Source: SUG1106 sp051883095 (GTDB lineage: Bacteria > Bacillota > Clostridia > Peptostreptococcales > Anaerovoracaceae). From it: DNA of 63,463 bases. The notes under the pieces are model-generated. The model saw only the letters and a program-made list of their open reading frames with translations. It was not told the DNA's origin and did no database searches. The position numbers and the translations under genes are program-made. Positions 41,143 to 49,107 of this stretch are shown one piece after another; position 1 is the stretch's first letter; each line of letters begins with the position of its first letter. The stretch covers positions 1 through 63,463 of the forward strand of contig JBJETB010000038.1 of NCBI GenBank assembly GCA_051883095.1, read 5' to 3'.

Positions 41143-41694
41143 CTATTTTATTATAGCCGAAATCGCTTTGAATTCAGCTGCTTTGGAACTTCCCATAAGT
41201 TCGTAAAGAATGCTTTCCGAACAGGTTATAACCGCACCTGCCTCTTCCATCCGTCTCAGTGAAATCTCTCTGTTAGCAGGATTTCTTGACTGTACGCAGT
41301 CTGCCGGTACGAATACGGTATATCCTTCTTCCATGAGGTCGAGGGCAGTCTGCTCCACGCAGATGTGAGTCTCTATACCCATGAGAATAACTGTTTTCCG
41401 TCCCGAATTTTCCAGTGCTTTTCTGTATTCCTCATTGCTCCATGCGCTGAAAGTGTTCTTGTCAATTGGTTCAAAGTCTCCCAGAGCCTCCGCCATAGAA
41501 TCCACTGTTTTGCCCAGACCTTTGGCATACTGAGTGGTCACAAGGCGCGGAATATCCATGACTTTAAGTCCTTCCGCAAGTCTTGCGGCCGCAGCCTCGG
41601 TCTCATCGGCTTTAAACATTGCCGGCAGCAGCTTTTCCTGAAAATCAATTGCTGTAAGTATAGTATCTTCTCTCTTTATTCTTTTAATGTTCAT
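41143..41694 (-). CDS. Isochorismatase-family cysteine hydrolase
   Basis: 183 residues. The triad is visible as Asp17 (LTAIDFQEKLLP), a Lys in the GLGKTVDSM region and the nucleophile in GIETHICVEQT. Family members hydrolyse amides (nicotinamidase, ureidoacrylate) or isochorismate; substrate not determinable. Nicotinamidase would fit with the sirtuin in the same operon, which releases nicotinamide, but that is only suggestive. Its ATG overlaps the surE stop. Confidence 0.85.
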   Translation of the reverse strand: MNIKRIKREDTILTAIDFQEKLLPAMFKADETEAAAARLAEGLKVMDIPRLVTTQYAKGLGKTVDSMAEALGDFEPIDKNTFSAWSNEEYRKALENSGRKTVILMGIETHICVEQTALDLMEEGYTVFVPADCVQSRNPANREISLRRMEEAGAVITCSESILYELMGSSKAAEFKAISAIIK

Positions 41695-42467
41695 CTAAGT
41701 TTAATCCCCCATTTTTTTATTTCTTCCAGACCCTCGTAATCGTTCAGATCGTAACGGACCATAGCCACAGTGGCATATCCCCGACGTATCATCAGCGCGT
41801 CGGTTTCATCATCCCAGCTCTCTGATTCCACAGGTTCTCCGGCATATCTGTACGTTATGGTATCATCGTTTTCATCAATCACCTTGAACCACTGGTCGTA
41901 CTTTAATTCGCCCAGCTTGGCAGGCATTACCCCTCTGATTTCCTCAAGAGGAATATCCGGAGTGTTGATGCTGATTACCTGCCCTTTTCCTGCTGTTTTC
42001 ATTGCGAAAGGAAATATTTTCTCTGCCAGTGCAAGACATCCATCGAAGTAGTGCGGCGTATGGGAGTTGACTGATACGGCCACGGCAGGCTTTCCCTCAA
42101 ACGCGCCCTCTGCCGCCGCTGAAACAGTTCCCGAATACATGGTATCGCTTCCCAGATTTCCGCCGTGGTTTATGCCCGCATATACCACATCGATCTCAAT
42201 TCCTCTGCGGCGCAGAAGATCGATACCCATCTTTACGCAGTCTGCAGGAGTGCCGCTTACACTGTATGCCTCTCTGGCATAAGGATAATCACCTGCAGGA
42301 ATCCGTTTTATAATTATATCCTCGTGAATGCTGAGAGCCTGGCTGTTGGCGCTTCTCTGCCCATCGGGAGCGAAAACATAAACGTCGCCCAGACCGCTCA
42401 GAACCTCCGCCAGCCTGACTATTCCCTCTGCATTTATTCCGTCATCGTTTGATACAAGTATATTCAT
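41691..42467 (-). CDS. surE: 5'/3'-nucleotidase SurE
   Basis: 258 residues. Metal-binding SNDDGI (Asp8, Asp9) at the start, NSQALS, and YAGINHGGNLGSDTMYSGTVSAA (split) define SurE, a nucleoside monophosphate phosphatase. Its start overlaps the sir2 stop codon by one base. Confidence 0.95.
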   Translation of the reverse strand: MNILVSNDDGINAEGIVRLAEVLSGLGDVYVFAPDGQRSANSQALSIHEDIIIKRIPAGDYPYAREAYSVSGTPADCVKMGIDLLRRRGIEIDVVYAGINHGGNLGSDTMYSGTVSAAAEGAFEGKPAVAVSVNSHTPHYFDGCLALAEKIFPFAMKTAGKGQVISINTPDIPLEEIRGVMPAKLGELKYDQWFKVIDENDDTITYRYAGEPVESESWDDETDALMIRRGYATVAMVRYDLNDYEGLEEIKKWGIKLR

Positions 42468-43195
42468 TAATCTAAGTCCATCACCTTTCCTATGCTGTCA
42501 TTTATCACCAGATCCGCCTTACTGTCATAAGGAGTGGCCTGTTTGTTGATAAGCACTAAATTATTACCACCGAAATATCTGATTAAACCTGCCGCCGGAT
42601 AAACCACCAGAGAAGTTCCGCCTATTATCAGCGTGTCTGCATGCTCAATAGCTCTGATAGCCCCCATCATGCAGTCCTCATCCAGAGCCTCCTCGTACAG
42701 CACCACATCAGGCTTGACAATTCCGCCGCATTTTTTACAGTGAGGTATATTGCCCTGGCAGTTTGAATCGTCCATTATATAATCCAGGTTGTAGTACTCG
42801 CCGCAGTCCATGCAGTAGTTTCTGAGAACCGAACCGTGAAGCTCGAATACGCTGCGGCTGCCCGCCTTCTGATGCAGGCCGTCTATATTCTGTGTTATCA
42901 CCGCCTTGAGCTTTCCTTCCGCCTCCAGTTTTGCCAGGGCTCTGTGGGCCTTGTTAGGCTCTGCACTGCGGTAAATCAGGTTGTTTTTATAATAATCGAA
43001 AAAAGTATCCGTGTGGCCTGTAAAAAAGCTGTGGGAAAGCATCTCCTCAGGCGAACGTCCGTATTTTCTCTGTGCGTTATACAGCCCGCTTTCCGATCTG
43101 AAATCGGGGATATTGCTTTCCGTGGAAACTCCTGCTCCTCCGAAGAATACTATATTTGCACTGTTATCTATTATTTTTTTAAGTCTTTCGTCCAT
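42467..43195 (-). CDS. cobB: NAD-dependent protein deacylase (sirtuin)
   Basis: 242 residues. NAD-binding FFGGAGVSTESNIPDFRS, TQNIDGLHQKAG, catalytic His120 (FELHGS) and the zinc cysteines Cys128/131 and Cys153/156 are all present. It removes acyl groups from lysines using NAD and releases nicotinamide. First gene of its operon, divergent from the patatin gene. Confidence 0.93.
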   Translation of the reverse strand: MDERLKKIIDNSANIVFFGGAGVSTESNIPDFRSESGLYNAQRKYGRSPEEMLSHSFFTGHTDTFFDYYKNNLIYRSAEPNKAHRALAKLEAEGKLKAVITQNIDGLHQKAGSRSVFELHGSVLRNYCMDCGEYYNLDYIMDDSNCQGNIPHCKKCGGIVKPDVVLYEEALDEDCMMGAIRAIEHADTLIIGGTSLVVYPAAGLIRYFGGNNLVLINKQATPYDSKADLVINDSIGKVMDLD

Positions 43196-43316
43196 ACTTA
43201 TGCCTCTCCTGTTTTTTGTTGCTTATAGTATAACATTTATGGTACAATTTTGGTAGATAATTCGTCAGATAATTTAACATATAATATAGAAAATTGAACG
43301 TGCAGGAGGAGACAGG

Positions 43317-44468
43317 ATGTCAGAAAAGATTGAAAAGAAAACCGCATTGGTGCTTTCCGGCGGCGGTGCCAGAGGTGCCTATGAAGCAGGAGTTTGGCAG
43401 GCCCTCACCGAGCTTGGAGTCAAAATCGATATTATAACCGGAACCTCTGTGGGTGCAATCAACGCGGCCATGGTGGCTCAGGGCGAGCTTGAGCTGGCCT
43501 GCAGCCTGTGGAAAGAGATGGAGACCCACATGGTTTTCGATGTTCCTGAAGGAAGCCAGCCTATCGAATATGCCAGAGAAATCGTATTCAATCACGGCGC
43601 CGGCACTTCAGGACTTAAGGCTCTCATGGAAAAATACATCGATGAGGAAAAGGTCAGGAATTCACCTATGGATTTCGGAATTACAGCTGTTTCCCTCCCT
43701 GATTTCAAGCCTCATCTGCTGTTTAAGGAGGATATTCCTTCCGGCAAAATGATAGATTTTATCATGGCCAGCGCTTCTGCTTTCCCTGCTATTCACAGCT
43801 ATCCTATTGACGGGACCGAATACATCGACGGAGGCTATGCAGATGTGCTTCCTATGGACATGGCTCTTTCTAAAAATCCTACCCACGTTATCGCGGTCAA
43901 TCTCCGAGGAATCGGGATAATCGACCAGGAAGCCGTAAAGGCTGCGCCTAACCTGGTGTGGATAGAAACTCCGTGGGACCTTGGGCTGCAGTTCATCTTC
44001 GACATCGACAATGCAAGAAGGCTGCTCCGTCTCGGCTATCTTGACGCAATGAAAGCCTTCGGGGTACTGGACGGTCATTACTACGCTTTCAGCCACGGTA
44101 CCTTTGACAAAACAACAGTCAAAATGGCTGATGCATGCGCTAAAATATTCGAAATGGACCCTACGATTCTCTATACAAAGGAGATTTTCCTTGAAAAGCT
44201 CTCAGAAGCTATTGCCGAATCTCACGCTGAGGCAGAAGAGGCCCTGGAGAGCTACCGCACGGGTCCTCATTACCGTCCCGCTTCCGAAATCAAGGAACTT
44301 ATCAAGAACTTTAAAAGTATCGCCAACCAGCGTGTGCTTACCTATATCATCGCTTATGCTCTCAAGGAAAAAGGGCAGGACAGTATTCTCCTGACCCGGC
44401 CTTTTTTCCGGATCCTTTCTGAGCAGATTCCGGCCGCCAGATTTCTGGTGAAGTATGGGCTGGTGTAG
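43317..44468 (+). CDS. Patatin-like phospholipase
   Basis: 383 residues, start after CAGGAGGAGACAGG. The oxyanion block SGGGARGAYEAG, the nucleophile motif GTSVGAINA (G-x-S-x-G) and the catalytic Asp in YIDGGYADVLP are intact. The C-terminal 110 residues (after about 270) are a helical extension. No signal peptide, so probably cytosolic or membrane-peripheral lipid acyl hydrolase. Confidence 0.92.
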   Translation: MSEKIEKKTALVLSGGGARGAYEAGVWQALTELGVKIDIITGTSVGAINAAMVAQGELELACSLWKEMETHMVFDVPEGSQPIEYAREIVFNHGAGTSGLKALMEKYIDEEKVRNSPMDFGITAVSLPDFKPHLLFKEDIPSGKMIDFIMASASAFPAIHSYPIDGTEYIDGGYADVLPMDMALSKNPTHVIAVNLRGIGIIDQEAVKAAPNLVWIETPWDLGLQFIFDIDNARRLLRLGYLDAMKAFGVLDGHYYAFSHGTFDKTTVKMADACAKIFEMDPTILYTKEIFLEKLSEAIAESHAEAEEALESYRTGPHYRPASEIKELIKNFKSIANQRVLTYIIAYALKEKGQDSILLTRPFFRILSEQIPAARFLVKYGLV

Positions 44469-44501
44469 GCGTCTTTAGCTTTATACAATGGTATGCAAAT
44501 A

Positions 44502-44550
44502 AAAAAGAGGCTGTATGCAAATCATTTCATAAGCACACAGTCTCTTTTCA
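44502..44550. terminator. Bidirectional terminator between patatin and HigA-like genes
   Basis: AAAAGAGGCTGT pairs with ACAGTCTCTTTT (one G-T pair) with T or A runs on both sides; it overlaps the stop codon of the antitoxin gene. Confidence 0.7.
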
Positions 44551-44820
44551 TACAAATCTTATTTCCAATTTTTTCCCCAGTCCTTCTGCAATCTTTTCCA
44601 GTGTTTCTACAGTAGGACTGCAGTTTCCATTTTCAATTCTACTTATATTTGACTGACGTATTCCGGTTTTTTCGGAAAGTTCTTTCTGCGTCATCTGCCT
44701 TTCGACCCGTGCTTTAATTATCTCGCGCGCAACCTGGTATTCTCCTTCGCTCTTTTCATAAAGTTTCCTGAATTCCGGATTGTCAAGCTGCTTTTTTATA
44801 TATACAGATAAATCACTCAT
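44548..44820 (-). CDS. higA: HigA-like antitoxin (XRE helix-turn-helix)
   Basis: 90 residues. The C-terminal half is an XRE domain (MTQKELSEKTGIRQSNISRI, then ENGNCSPTVETLEKIAEGLG); the N-terminal half is helical. It should bind and neutralise the toxin encoded just upstream and repress the operon. Start overlaps the toxin 3' end by 8 nt, the toxin-first order of higBA modules. Confidence 0.85.
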   Translation of the reverse strand: MSDLSVYIKKQLDNPEFRKLYEKSEGEYQVAREIIKARVERQMTQKELSEKTGIRQSNISRIENGNCSPTVETLEKIAEGLGKKLEIRFV

Positions 44821-45169
44821 TTTCCATCCTCCTCATATAGTCTTCTTTATATTTCTTTGCCTTATTCAATTCACTCTTTGGTGTTTTTTGACTCTTCTTC
44901 ACAAATCCGTTTGTCAATATTATTTTCTTCTCCGACCAGAAAAAATAGAATATTCTGCTGATATCTTTCGCAAATTTTATTCTGAGCTCAAATATATCAT
45001 CGCCCATATATTTAATGTAAGGCTCGCCTAATAATTCTCCGAATTCTTCGAGAAGCATAAGACTCCTGATTGCCTTTTCACGATGCTTCATGGGTAATTC
45101 ATCCAAAAATTCCTCAACCGGTATCCGACCATTCTCTTTTCTATAAAACTCTACAGTTCTTTCACTCAT
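44813..45169 (-). CDS. higB: HigB/RelE-superfamily toxin (Gp49-like)
   Basis: 118 residues. PVEEFLDELPMKHREKAIRSLMLLEEFG at the N-terminus, then FELRIKFAKDISRIFYFFWSEKKIILTNGFVKKSQKTP, are characteristic of the phage-derived Gp49/HigB group of ribosome-dependent mRNA interferases. Start after AAAGGAATATAAT, with a TATAAT box touching the ATG. Direct repeats TATTGACAATTAAACG and CATTGACAATATATC upstream may be operator sites. Confidence 0.85.
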   Translation of the reverse strand: MSERTVEFYRKENGRIPVEEFLDELPMKHREKAIRSLMLLEEFGELLGEPYIKYMGDDIFELRIKFAKDISRIFYFFWSEKKIILTNGFVKKSQKTPKSELNKAKKYKEDYMRRMENE

Positions 45170-45351
45170 ATTATATTCCTTTTTTGATATATTGTCAATG
45201 TTTTACGTATTATTCTTTTAATTACATTTTATACCATCAGCGTTTAATTGTCAATATTTAACTAGAAAAATGTGTATTTAATTATTCTTGCCTTTTCCCT
45301 CAGCACCGTATATAATAATCTCATAAGTCACAGAAATCTTGGAGGCCACCA

Positions 45352-46737
45352 TTGAAACCCATCATACTTAATCAGAATGAAAACAGCGAATTCCTGTATA
45401 TCCAGCTTTACGAGGCTATAAAAGGCGATATTCTTTCCGGCGCCATGTCAGCGGGAGAAAAGCTGCCTTCTCTTCGCAGTCTCTCCAAAGAGCTTGGCAT
45501 CAGCATCACAACCACGGAACTGGCATATAATCAGCTGCTGGTTGAAGGTTATGTCATCAGCAGACCTCAATCAGGCTATTACGTGGCTGACATCAATCCC
45601 GAGGTTGTTCCTGAAGACGGCAGTCAGGCAAAATCTGCCCCTGCAAACCTAGAGGACTACACCTTCGAGGAGACACCTTACATTACGGACCTCTCCTGTT
45701 TCGACTTCGGTAAATGGAAAAAATGCGCCGCCAGAGTATTTAATGATTACTCCGGCCTGCTGCTATTTGAAAGTGACCCTCAGGGTGAGCCTGCCTTAAG
45801 ATACGAGATTTCCAAATATATATACCGTTTCAGAGGGGTAACTGCCAGCCCGGACCGTATCGTCATCGGTGCAGGTACTCAGCAGATTACCAGCCATCTC
45901 TCAAGAATTCTCCGAAAAATGGACATAAGCCATGTTTCCCTTGAGGCTCCCGGCTATCTGCCGGTTCAGAGCATGTTCCGCGATGCCGGATTTAACGTGT
46001 CGCATATTCCGGTAGCCAAAGACGGTATCGATATTTCAAAACTTCCCGCCAACATCAGTTCAGCGGTATATGTCAGTCCCTCAAACCAGTTCCCGACGGG
46101 CGCTGTAATGCCTGTAGGCAGGAGATACGAGCTTCTGGACTGGGCGGTGGAAAACGACAGTATCATCATCGAAGACGATTACGACAGCGAGCTCCGCTAT
46201 TTCGGCAAGCCGGTACCCGCCATGCAGGGTCTGGACAAGCATAACCGTGTTGTCTATCTGGGTTCCTTTTCTTCCACACTTTTCCCGGCCATTAAAATAT
46301 CCTACATGGTGCTTCCGGAGGAAATGGCGGAGATTTTCAGGAGTATTAAAAATCAGTATACGCAGACCTGTTCCAAATCCGAACAGCTTACCCTGGCCTT
46401 CTTCATGGAAGACGGCTACTACTATACAGGCATAAAAAAACTGCGCAGTCTTTATGCGCAGAAGCTTCAGGCTGTCATCCAGGCCTTTGCCCGATATTCC
46501 CATGACATAGTGGAGCCTTTGGACACTCAGTCAGGTATCAGCCTTACGGTAAAGGTTCATTCAAGAAAAAAAGCCTCACAGCTTTGCAGCGAGGCTAAAT
46601 CTATAGGGCTTCAGATGGTTCCTCTTTCTGAGGTCACCGACCAGAGCACCAGCGCTCTGATATTCTACTATAATCAGGTTCCCCTGGAAAGAATAGATGA
46701 GCTGGTGGGTAGAGTGGCAGCACTCTGGTCTAACTGA
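45352..46737 (+). CDS. MocR-type GntR regulator with aminotransferase domain
   Basis: 461 residues from a TTG start after GGAGG. Residues 10-80 form a GntR winged helix (QLYEAIKGDILSGAMSAGEKLPSLRSLSKELGIS, split); the rest is a fold-type-I aminotransferase with DDYDSELRYFG and the PLP lysine in the FSSTLFPAIKISYMVLP region. MocR proteins sense PLP or amino acids and regulate neighbouring genes. The target is unclear; it diverges from the toxin-antitoxin pair and converges with apbE, overlapping it by 8 nt. Confidence 0.9.
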   Translation: MKPIILNQNENSEFLYIQLYEAIKGDILSGAMSAGEKLPSLRSLSKELGISITTTELAYNQLLVEGYVISRPQSGYYVADINPEVVPEDGSQAKSAPANLEDYTFEETPYITDLSCFDFGKWKKCAARVFNDYSGLLLFESDPQGEPALRYEISKYIYRFRGVTASPDRIVIGAGTQQITSHLSRILRKMDISHVSLEAPGYLPVQSMFRDAGFNVSHIPVAKDGIDISKLPANISSAVYVSPSNQFPTGAVMPVGRRYELLDWAVENDSIIIEDDYDSELRYFGKPVPAMQGLDKHNRVVYLGSFSSTLFPAIKISYMVLPEEMAEIFRSIKNQYTQTCSKSEQLTLAFFMEDGYYYTGIKKLRSLYAQKLQAVIQAFARYSHDIVEPLDTQSGISLTVKVHSRKKASQLCSEAKSIGLQMVPLSEVTDQSTSALIFYYNQVPLERIDELVGRVAALWSN

Positions 46738-47872
46738 TCTGAATGCTGTCACTTGATGTTTCCACATTACCCTCTGTATCCACAAATACGGCCTCGAAGC
46801 CTTCAAGGCTTCTGACAAGCTCCATGCCCTTCTCCATTCCCAAGGTGAGGCAGGTGGTGCTGAGACCGTCACAGTCGGCAGAGTTTCCCCTGTCTGAAAT
46901 TATGGTCACAGAAAGTACATCAGTGTCCACTGGATATCCTGTGCTGACATCCAGAATATGATGATATTTCACACCGTCTTTCTCAAAGTATCTTTCGTAG
47001 GTGCCGGAGGTCACGACGGTTTTATTTTTGCAAGGAACTATCCCGAGAAGGCTGCCGTCCTCTGCTGCAGGGTCCTTTATACCCACCTTGAACTCTGCCT
47101 GCTCAGCAGCTGTATCGCTAGCATCATCGGCAGGTACAACAAGCTGAGACGACTTTCCTCCAAGGGCCACAATATTTCCGCCTAAATCCACAATGGCGCT
47201 TACCACTCCCTGGCTCTCCAGATATTCAGCCACCTTGTCGGCAATATATCCTTTGGCGATGCCTCCAAGGTTTATTTCGGTTTCCGGGTCGGACAAGCTC
47301 ACTTTATTTCCGACTATATTTATGTTCTTATAATTTATATGGCTGACAGCACTGATCAGAGCTTCAGAATCAGGAATAGTGCCTCCCTCATGTCCGCCTT
47401 CTCCATCATGAAAATCCCACAGGTCTGTGGCCTTTCCTATAGTAATGTCAAAGGCGCCGCCGGAAAGCTCTCCGAACCTGATTCCTTTTTTTATAACCTC
47501 AATGGTTTCATCGCTGACGGCCACAGGCTCTCCACCTGACTTGTTTATCCGGTCAATATCGCTGCCTTCACGAGTTTTGCTCAGCATGTTTTCGTACTCC
47601 GTGCATACTTTAAATGCATCGGTAATTATCAGATAGCACTCTTTCTCCAGTTCCTCATCTGACATTGCTGCAAGTCTTCCATCATAATCCTCGATGCCGT
47701 AGATTGTAATGGTGCATACCGTGTCCAGATAAAAGCCCGTCTTTGCAATGCCCTGATTGGCCGCTGCATTTTGGTCATTGGACATACAGCCCGTTTGTGT
47801 TATAATCAATGCAAGGGCAACGATGGTAAACGCTGCTTTCCTGATAAAGTTTTTAAGTGAACTTTTTTCCAT
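46730..47872 (-). CDS. apbE: FAD:protein FMN transferase (ApbE), lipoprotein
   Basis: 380 residues. The lipobox ITQTGC gives Cys29 as the anchor. ApbE signatures are present: DLGGNIVALGG, INLGGIAKGYIADK and SGTYERYFEKDGVKYHHILD with the metal-binding HHILD; STTCLTLGMEKG near the end. It attaches FMN covalently to Thr/Ser of extracytoplasmic flavoproteins such as Rnf/Nqr subunits or reductases. No target flavoprotein is in the window. It is divergent, across 31 bp, from the NusG-II gene. Confidence 0.93.
   Translation of the reverse strand: MEKSSLKNFIRKAAFTIVALALIITQTGCMSNDQNAAANQGIAKTGFYLDTVCTITIYGIEDYDGRLAAMSDEELEKECYLIITDAFKVCTEYENMLSKTREGSDIDRINKSGGEPVAVSDETIEVIKKGIRFGELSGGAFDITIGKATDLWDFHDGEGGHEGGTIPDSEALISAVSHINYKNINIVGNKVSLSDPETEINLGGIAKGYIADKVAEYLESQGVVSAIVDLGGNIVALGGKSSQLVVPADDASDTAAEQAEFKVGIKDPAAEDGSLLGIVPCKNKTVVTSGTYERYFEKDGVKYHHILDVSTGYPVDTDVLSVTIISDRGNSADCDGLSTTCLTLGMEKGMELVRSLEGFEAVFVDTEGNVETSSDSIQIS
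47778..47806 (+). promoter_or_regulatory. Promoter for NusG-II/Gx genes inside apbE
   Basis: TTGGAC (47778-47783), 17-nt spacer, TATAAT (47801-47806), about 98 nt before the start at 47904. It lies within the sequence for the ApbE signal peptide because the shared intergenic gap is only 31 bp. Confidence 0.6.
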
Positions 47873-47903
47873 AGAATTATAAACCTTTCTTACAGGAGCT
47901 TAT

Positions 47904-48278
47904 ATGATAAAAAAAGCCGATATAGTTTTACTCATAATAATTCTGGCCGTGGGGATTCCTCTGTCCGTGCTGTCGCTTACGGCAGGCACCGCCGGTGATA
48001 AAGTCCAGATCTCCGCAGACGGCGAAGTTTACGGAATCTACCCGCTGGACGTAGACCGTGAGATTGAGGTCACGGAAGACGGCCACACTAATCATATTAC
48101 CATAAAAGACGGTCATGTTTCAATGTCTTATTCTACCTGTCTCAATCAGGTGTGCGTAAATACGGGAGCGATTTCCGAGACAAAGGATGCCATAGTATGC
48201 CTTCCCAACCGGGTAGTTGTGGAAATCATCTCTTCAGGTGATGGCAAAGGAGGTGATGCTGATGTCATCTCAGGATAA
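47904..48278 (+). CDS. NusG domain II-containing membrane-anchored protein
   Basis: 124 residues: an N-terminal membrane helix (ADIVLLIIILAVGIPLSVLS), then an extracytoplasmic NusG_II domain (YGIYPLDVDREIEV, SYSTCLNQVCVNTGAIS, IVCLPNRVVVEI). The three conserved cysteines and this domain type recur next to Gx transporter and ApbE genes in anaerobes, in gene sets linked to flavin-based electron transfer across the membrane. Function unproven. The frame overlaps the Gx transporter start. Confidence 0.85.
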   Translation: MIKKADIVLLIIILAVGIPLSVLSLTAGTAGDKVQISADGEVYGIYPLDVDREIEVTEDGHTNHITIKDGHVSMSYSTCLNQVCVNTGAISETKDAIVCLPNRVVVEIISSGDGKGGDADVISG

Positions 48279-48768
48279 CACTCGAAGACTGGCTTTCGGC
48301 GCCATGTTTACTGCCCTTGCGGTGATTTTTTCCTATGTGGAATTTCTTATTCCTCTTCCGGTTCCCGTACCGGGCATAAAGCTGGGGCTGGCCAATCTGG
48401 TAATCATTATTGCCATTTACAGAATGGGGTTCAAGTACGCCTTTACCATCAACTGCGTGCGTATAGTATGCTCCGGGCTGCTGTTTTCCGGAGTTTTCGG
48501 TATGCTCTACTCTTTTGCAGGCGGTCTGCTCAGCCTGACAGTCATGTATGTACTGTATCGCACGGACCGTTTCAGCATTGTTGGCGTCAGCATGGCCGGG
48601 GGTGTAATGCACAATCTCGGTCAGCTTGTTACAGCCTGCCTTATCGTTTCAACATTCAGCCTTATGTCATACTTCACGGTGCTGCTGTTTTCCGGTCTCA
48701 TCAGCGGAATTCTCATCGGCATTCTGGCATACCACATTGAAAAGAGGCTGCCCGCCGATATGCGATAA
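48262..48768 (+). CDS. Gx transporter family protein (heptaprenyl diphosphate synthase component I-like)
   Basis: 168 residues from the ATG at 48262-48264, which follows AGGAGGTGATGCTG; the frame is open upstream. Five hydrophobic segments; FGAMFTALAVIFSYVEFLIPLPVPVPGIKLGLANLVI (split) and GGVMHNLGQL are family hallmarks. Members resemble ECF-type substrate-binding membrane subunits and are often annotated as heptaprenyl diphosphate synthase component I. With NusG-II and ApbE it may belong to a quinone/flavin electron-transfer set. Confidence 0.85.
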   Translation: MSSQDNTRRLAFGAMFTALAVIFSYVEFLIPLPVPVPGIKLGLANLVIIIAIYRMGFKYAFTINCVRIVCSGLLFSGVFGMLYSFAGGLLSLTVMYVLYRTDRFSIVGVSMAGGVMHNLGQLVTACLIVSTFSLMSYFTVLLFSGLISGILIGILAYHIEKRLPADMR

Positions 48769-48783
48769 AGATATACTGCCTGT

Positions 48784-49038
48784 GTTGTATAATTCTGCTG
48801 GACGACAGTTTTTTTACAACATTGCTGCCTGATGACACTTCTTGAAGCCTTGTGTCATAGCGAAATGTTGTTATTTTTCCGATAGTCTTATCAATTATAC
48901 AACCTTATTTTGAAGAGCGTTGTATAATTTGCCTTTTCAACGCAGAAAACACAACATTCATGCTGTTTCCGGCCAGTTTCAAAAGGTCCATGAGGCTCAA
49001 AGTTGTAAGAAAAACAGATTTGCCGAAACCTTTACAAC
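48784..49038. repeat. Four-unit array of 37-bp hairpins (word GTTGTATAAT)
   Basis: Four units of exactly 37 bp: 48784-48820, 48867-48903, 48919-48955 and 49002-49038. Each starts GTTGT and ends ACAAC, and the longer form GTTGTATAATT/AATTATACAAC recurs across units. Gaps are 46, 15 and 46 nt, symmetrical about the centre. The first gap holds its own hairpin (ATGACAC/GTGTCAT, 48832-48859). The first gap also shares TGCCTGATGACA with the 21.9 kb array. It fills the space between the Gx transporter and the flavodoxin-ferredoxin gene, both plus strand. Confidence 0.9.
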
Positions 49039-49107
49039 GTCAATTTGCGAATTATTGGCTTGAAGATATTTTCCCTGCCATGGGGATAGAATAAGGAGTA
49101 AACAATT

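Noticed and set aside
48784..49038. CRISPR array reading of the 37-bp hairpin units
   Set aside because: Only the 5-11 nt ends of the units repeat, the interiors differ, the gaps are 46/15/46 nt, and no cas gene is in the window. The same applies to the arrays at 9.1 and 21.9 kb.
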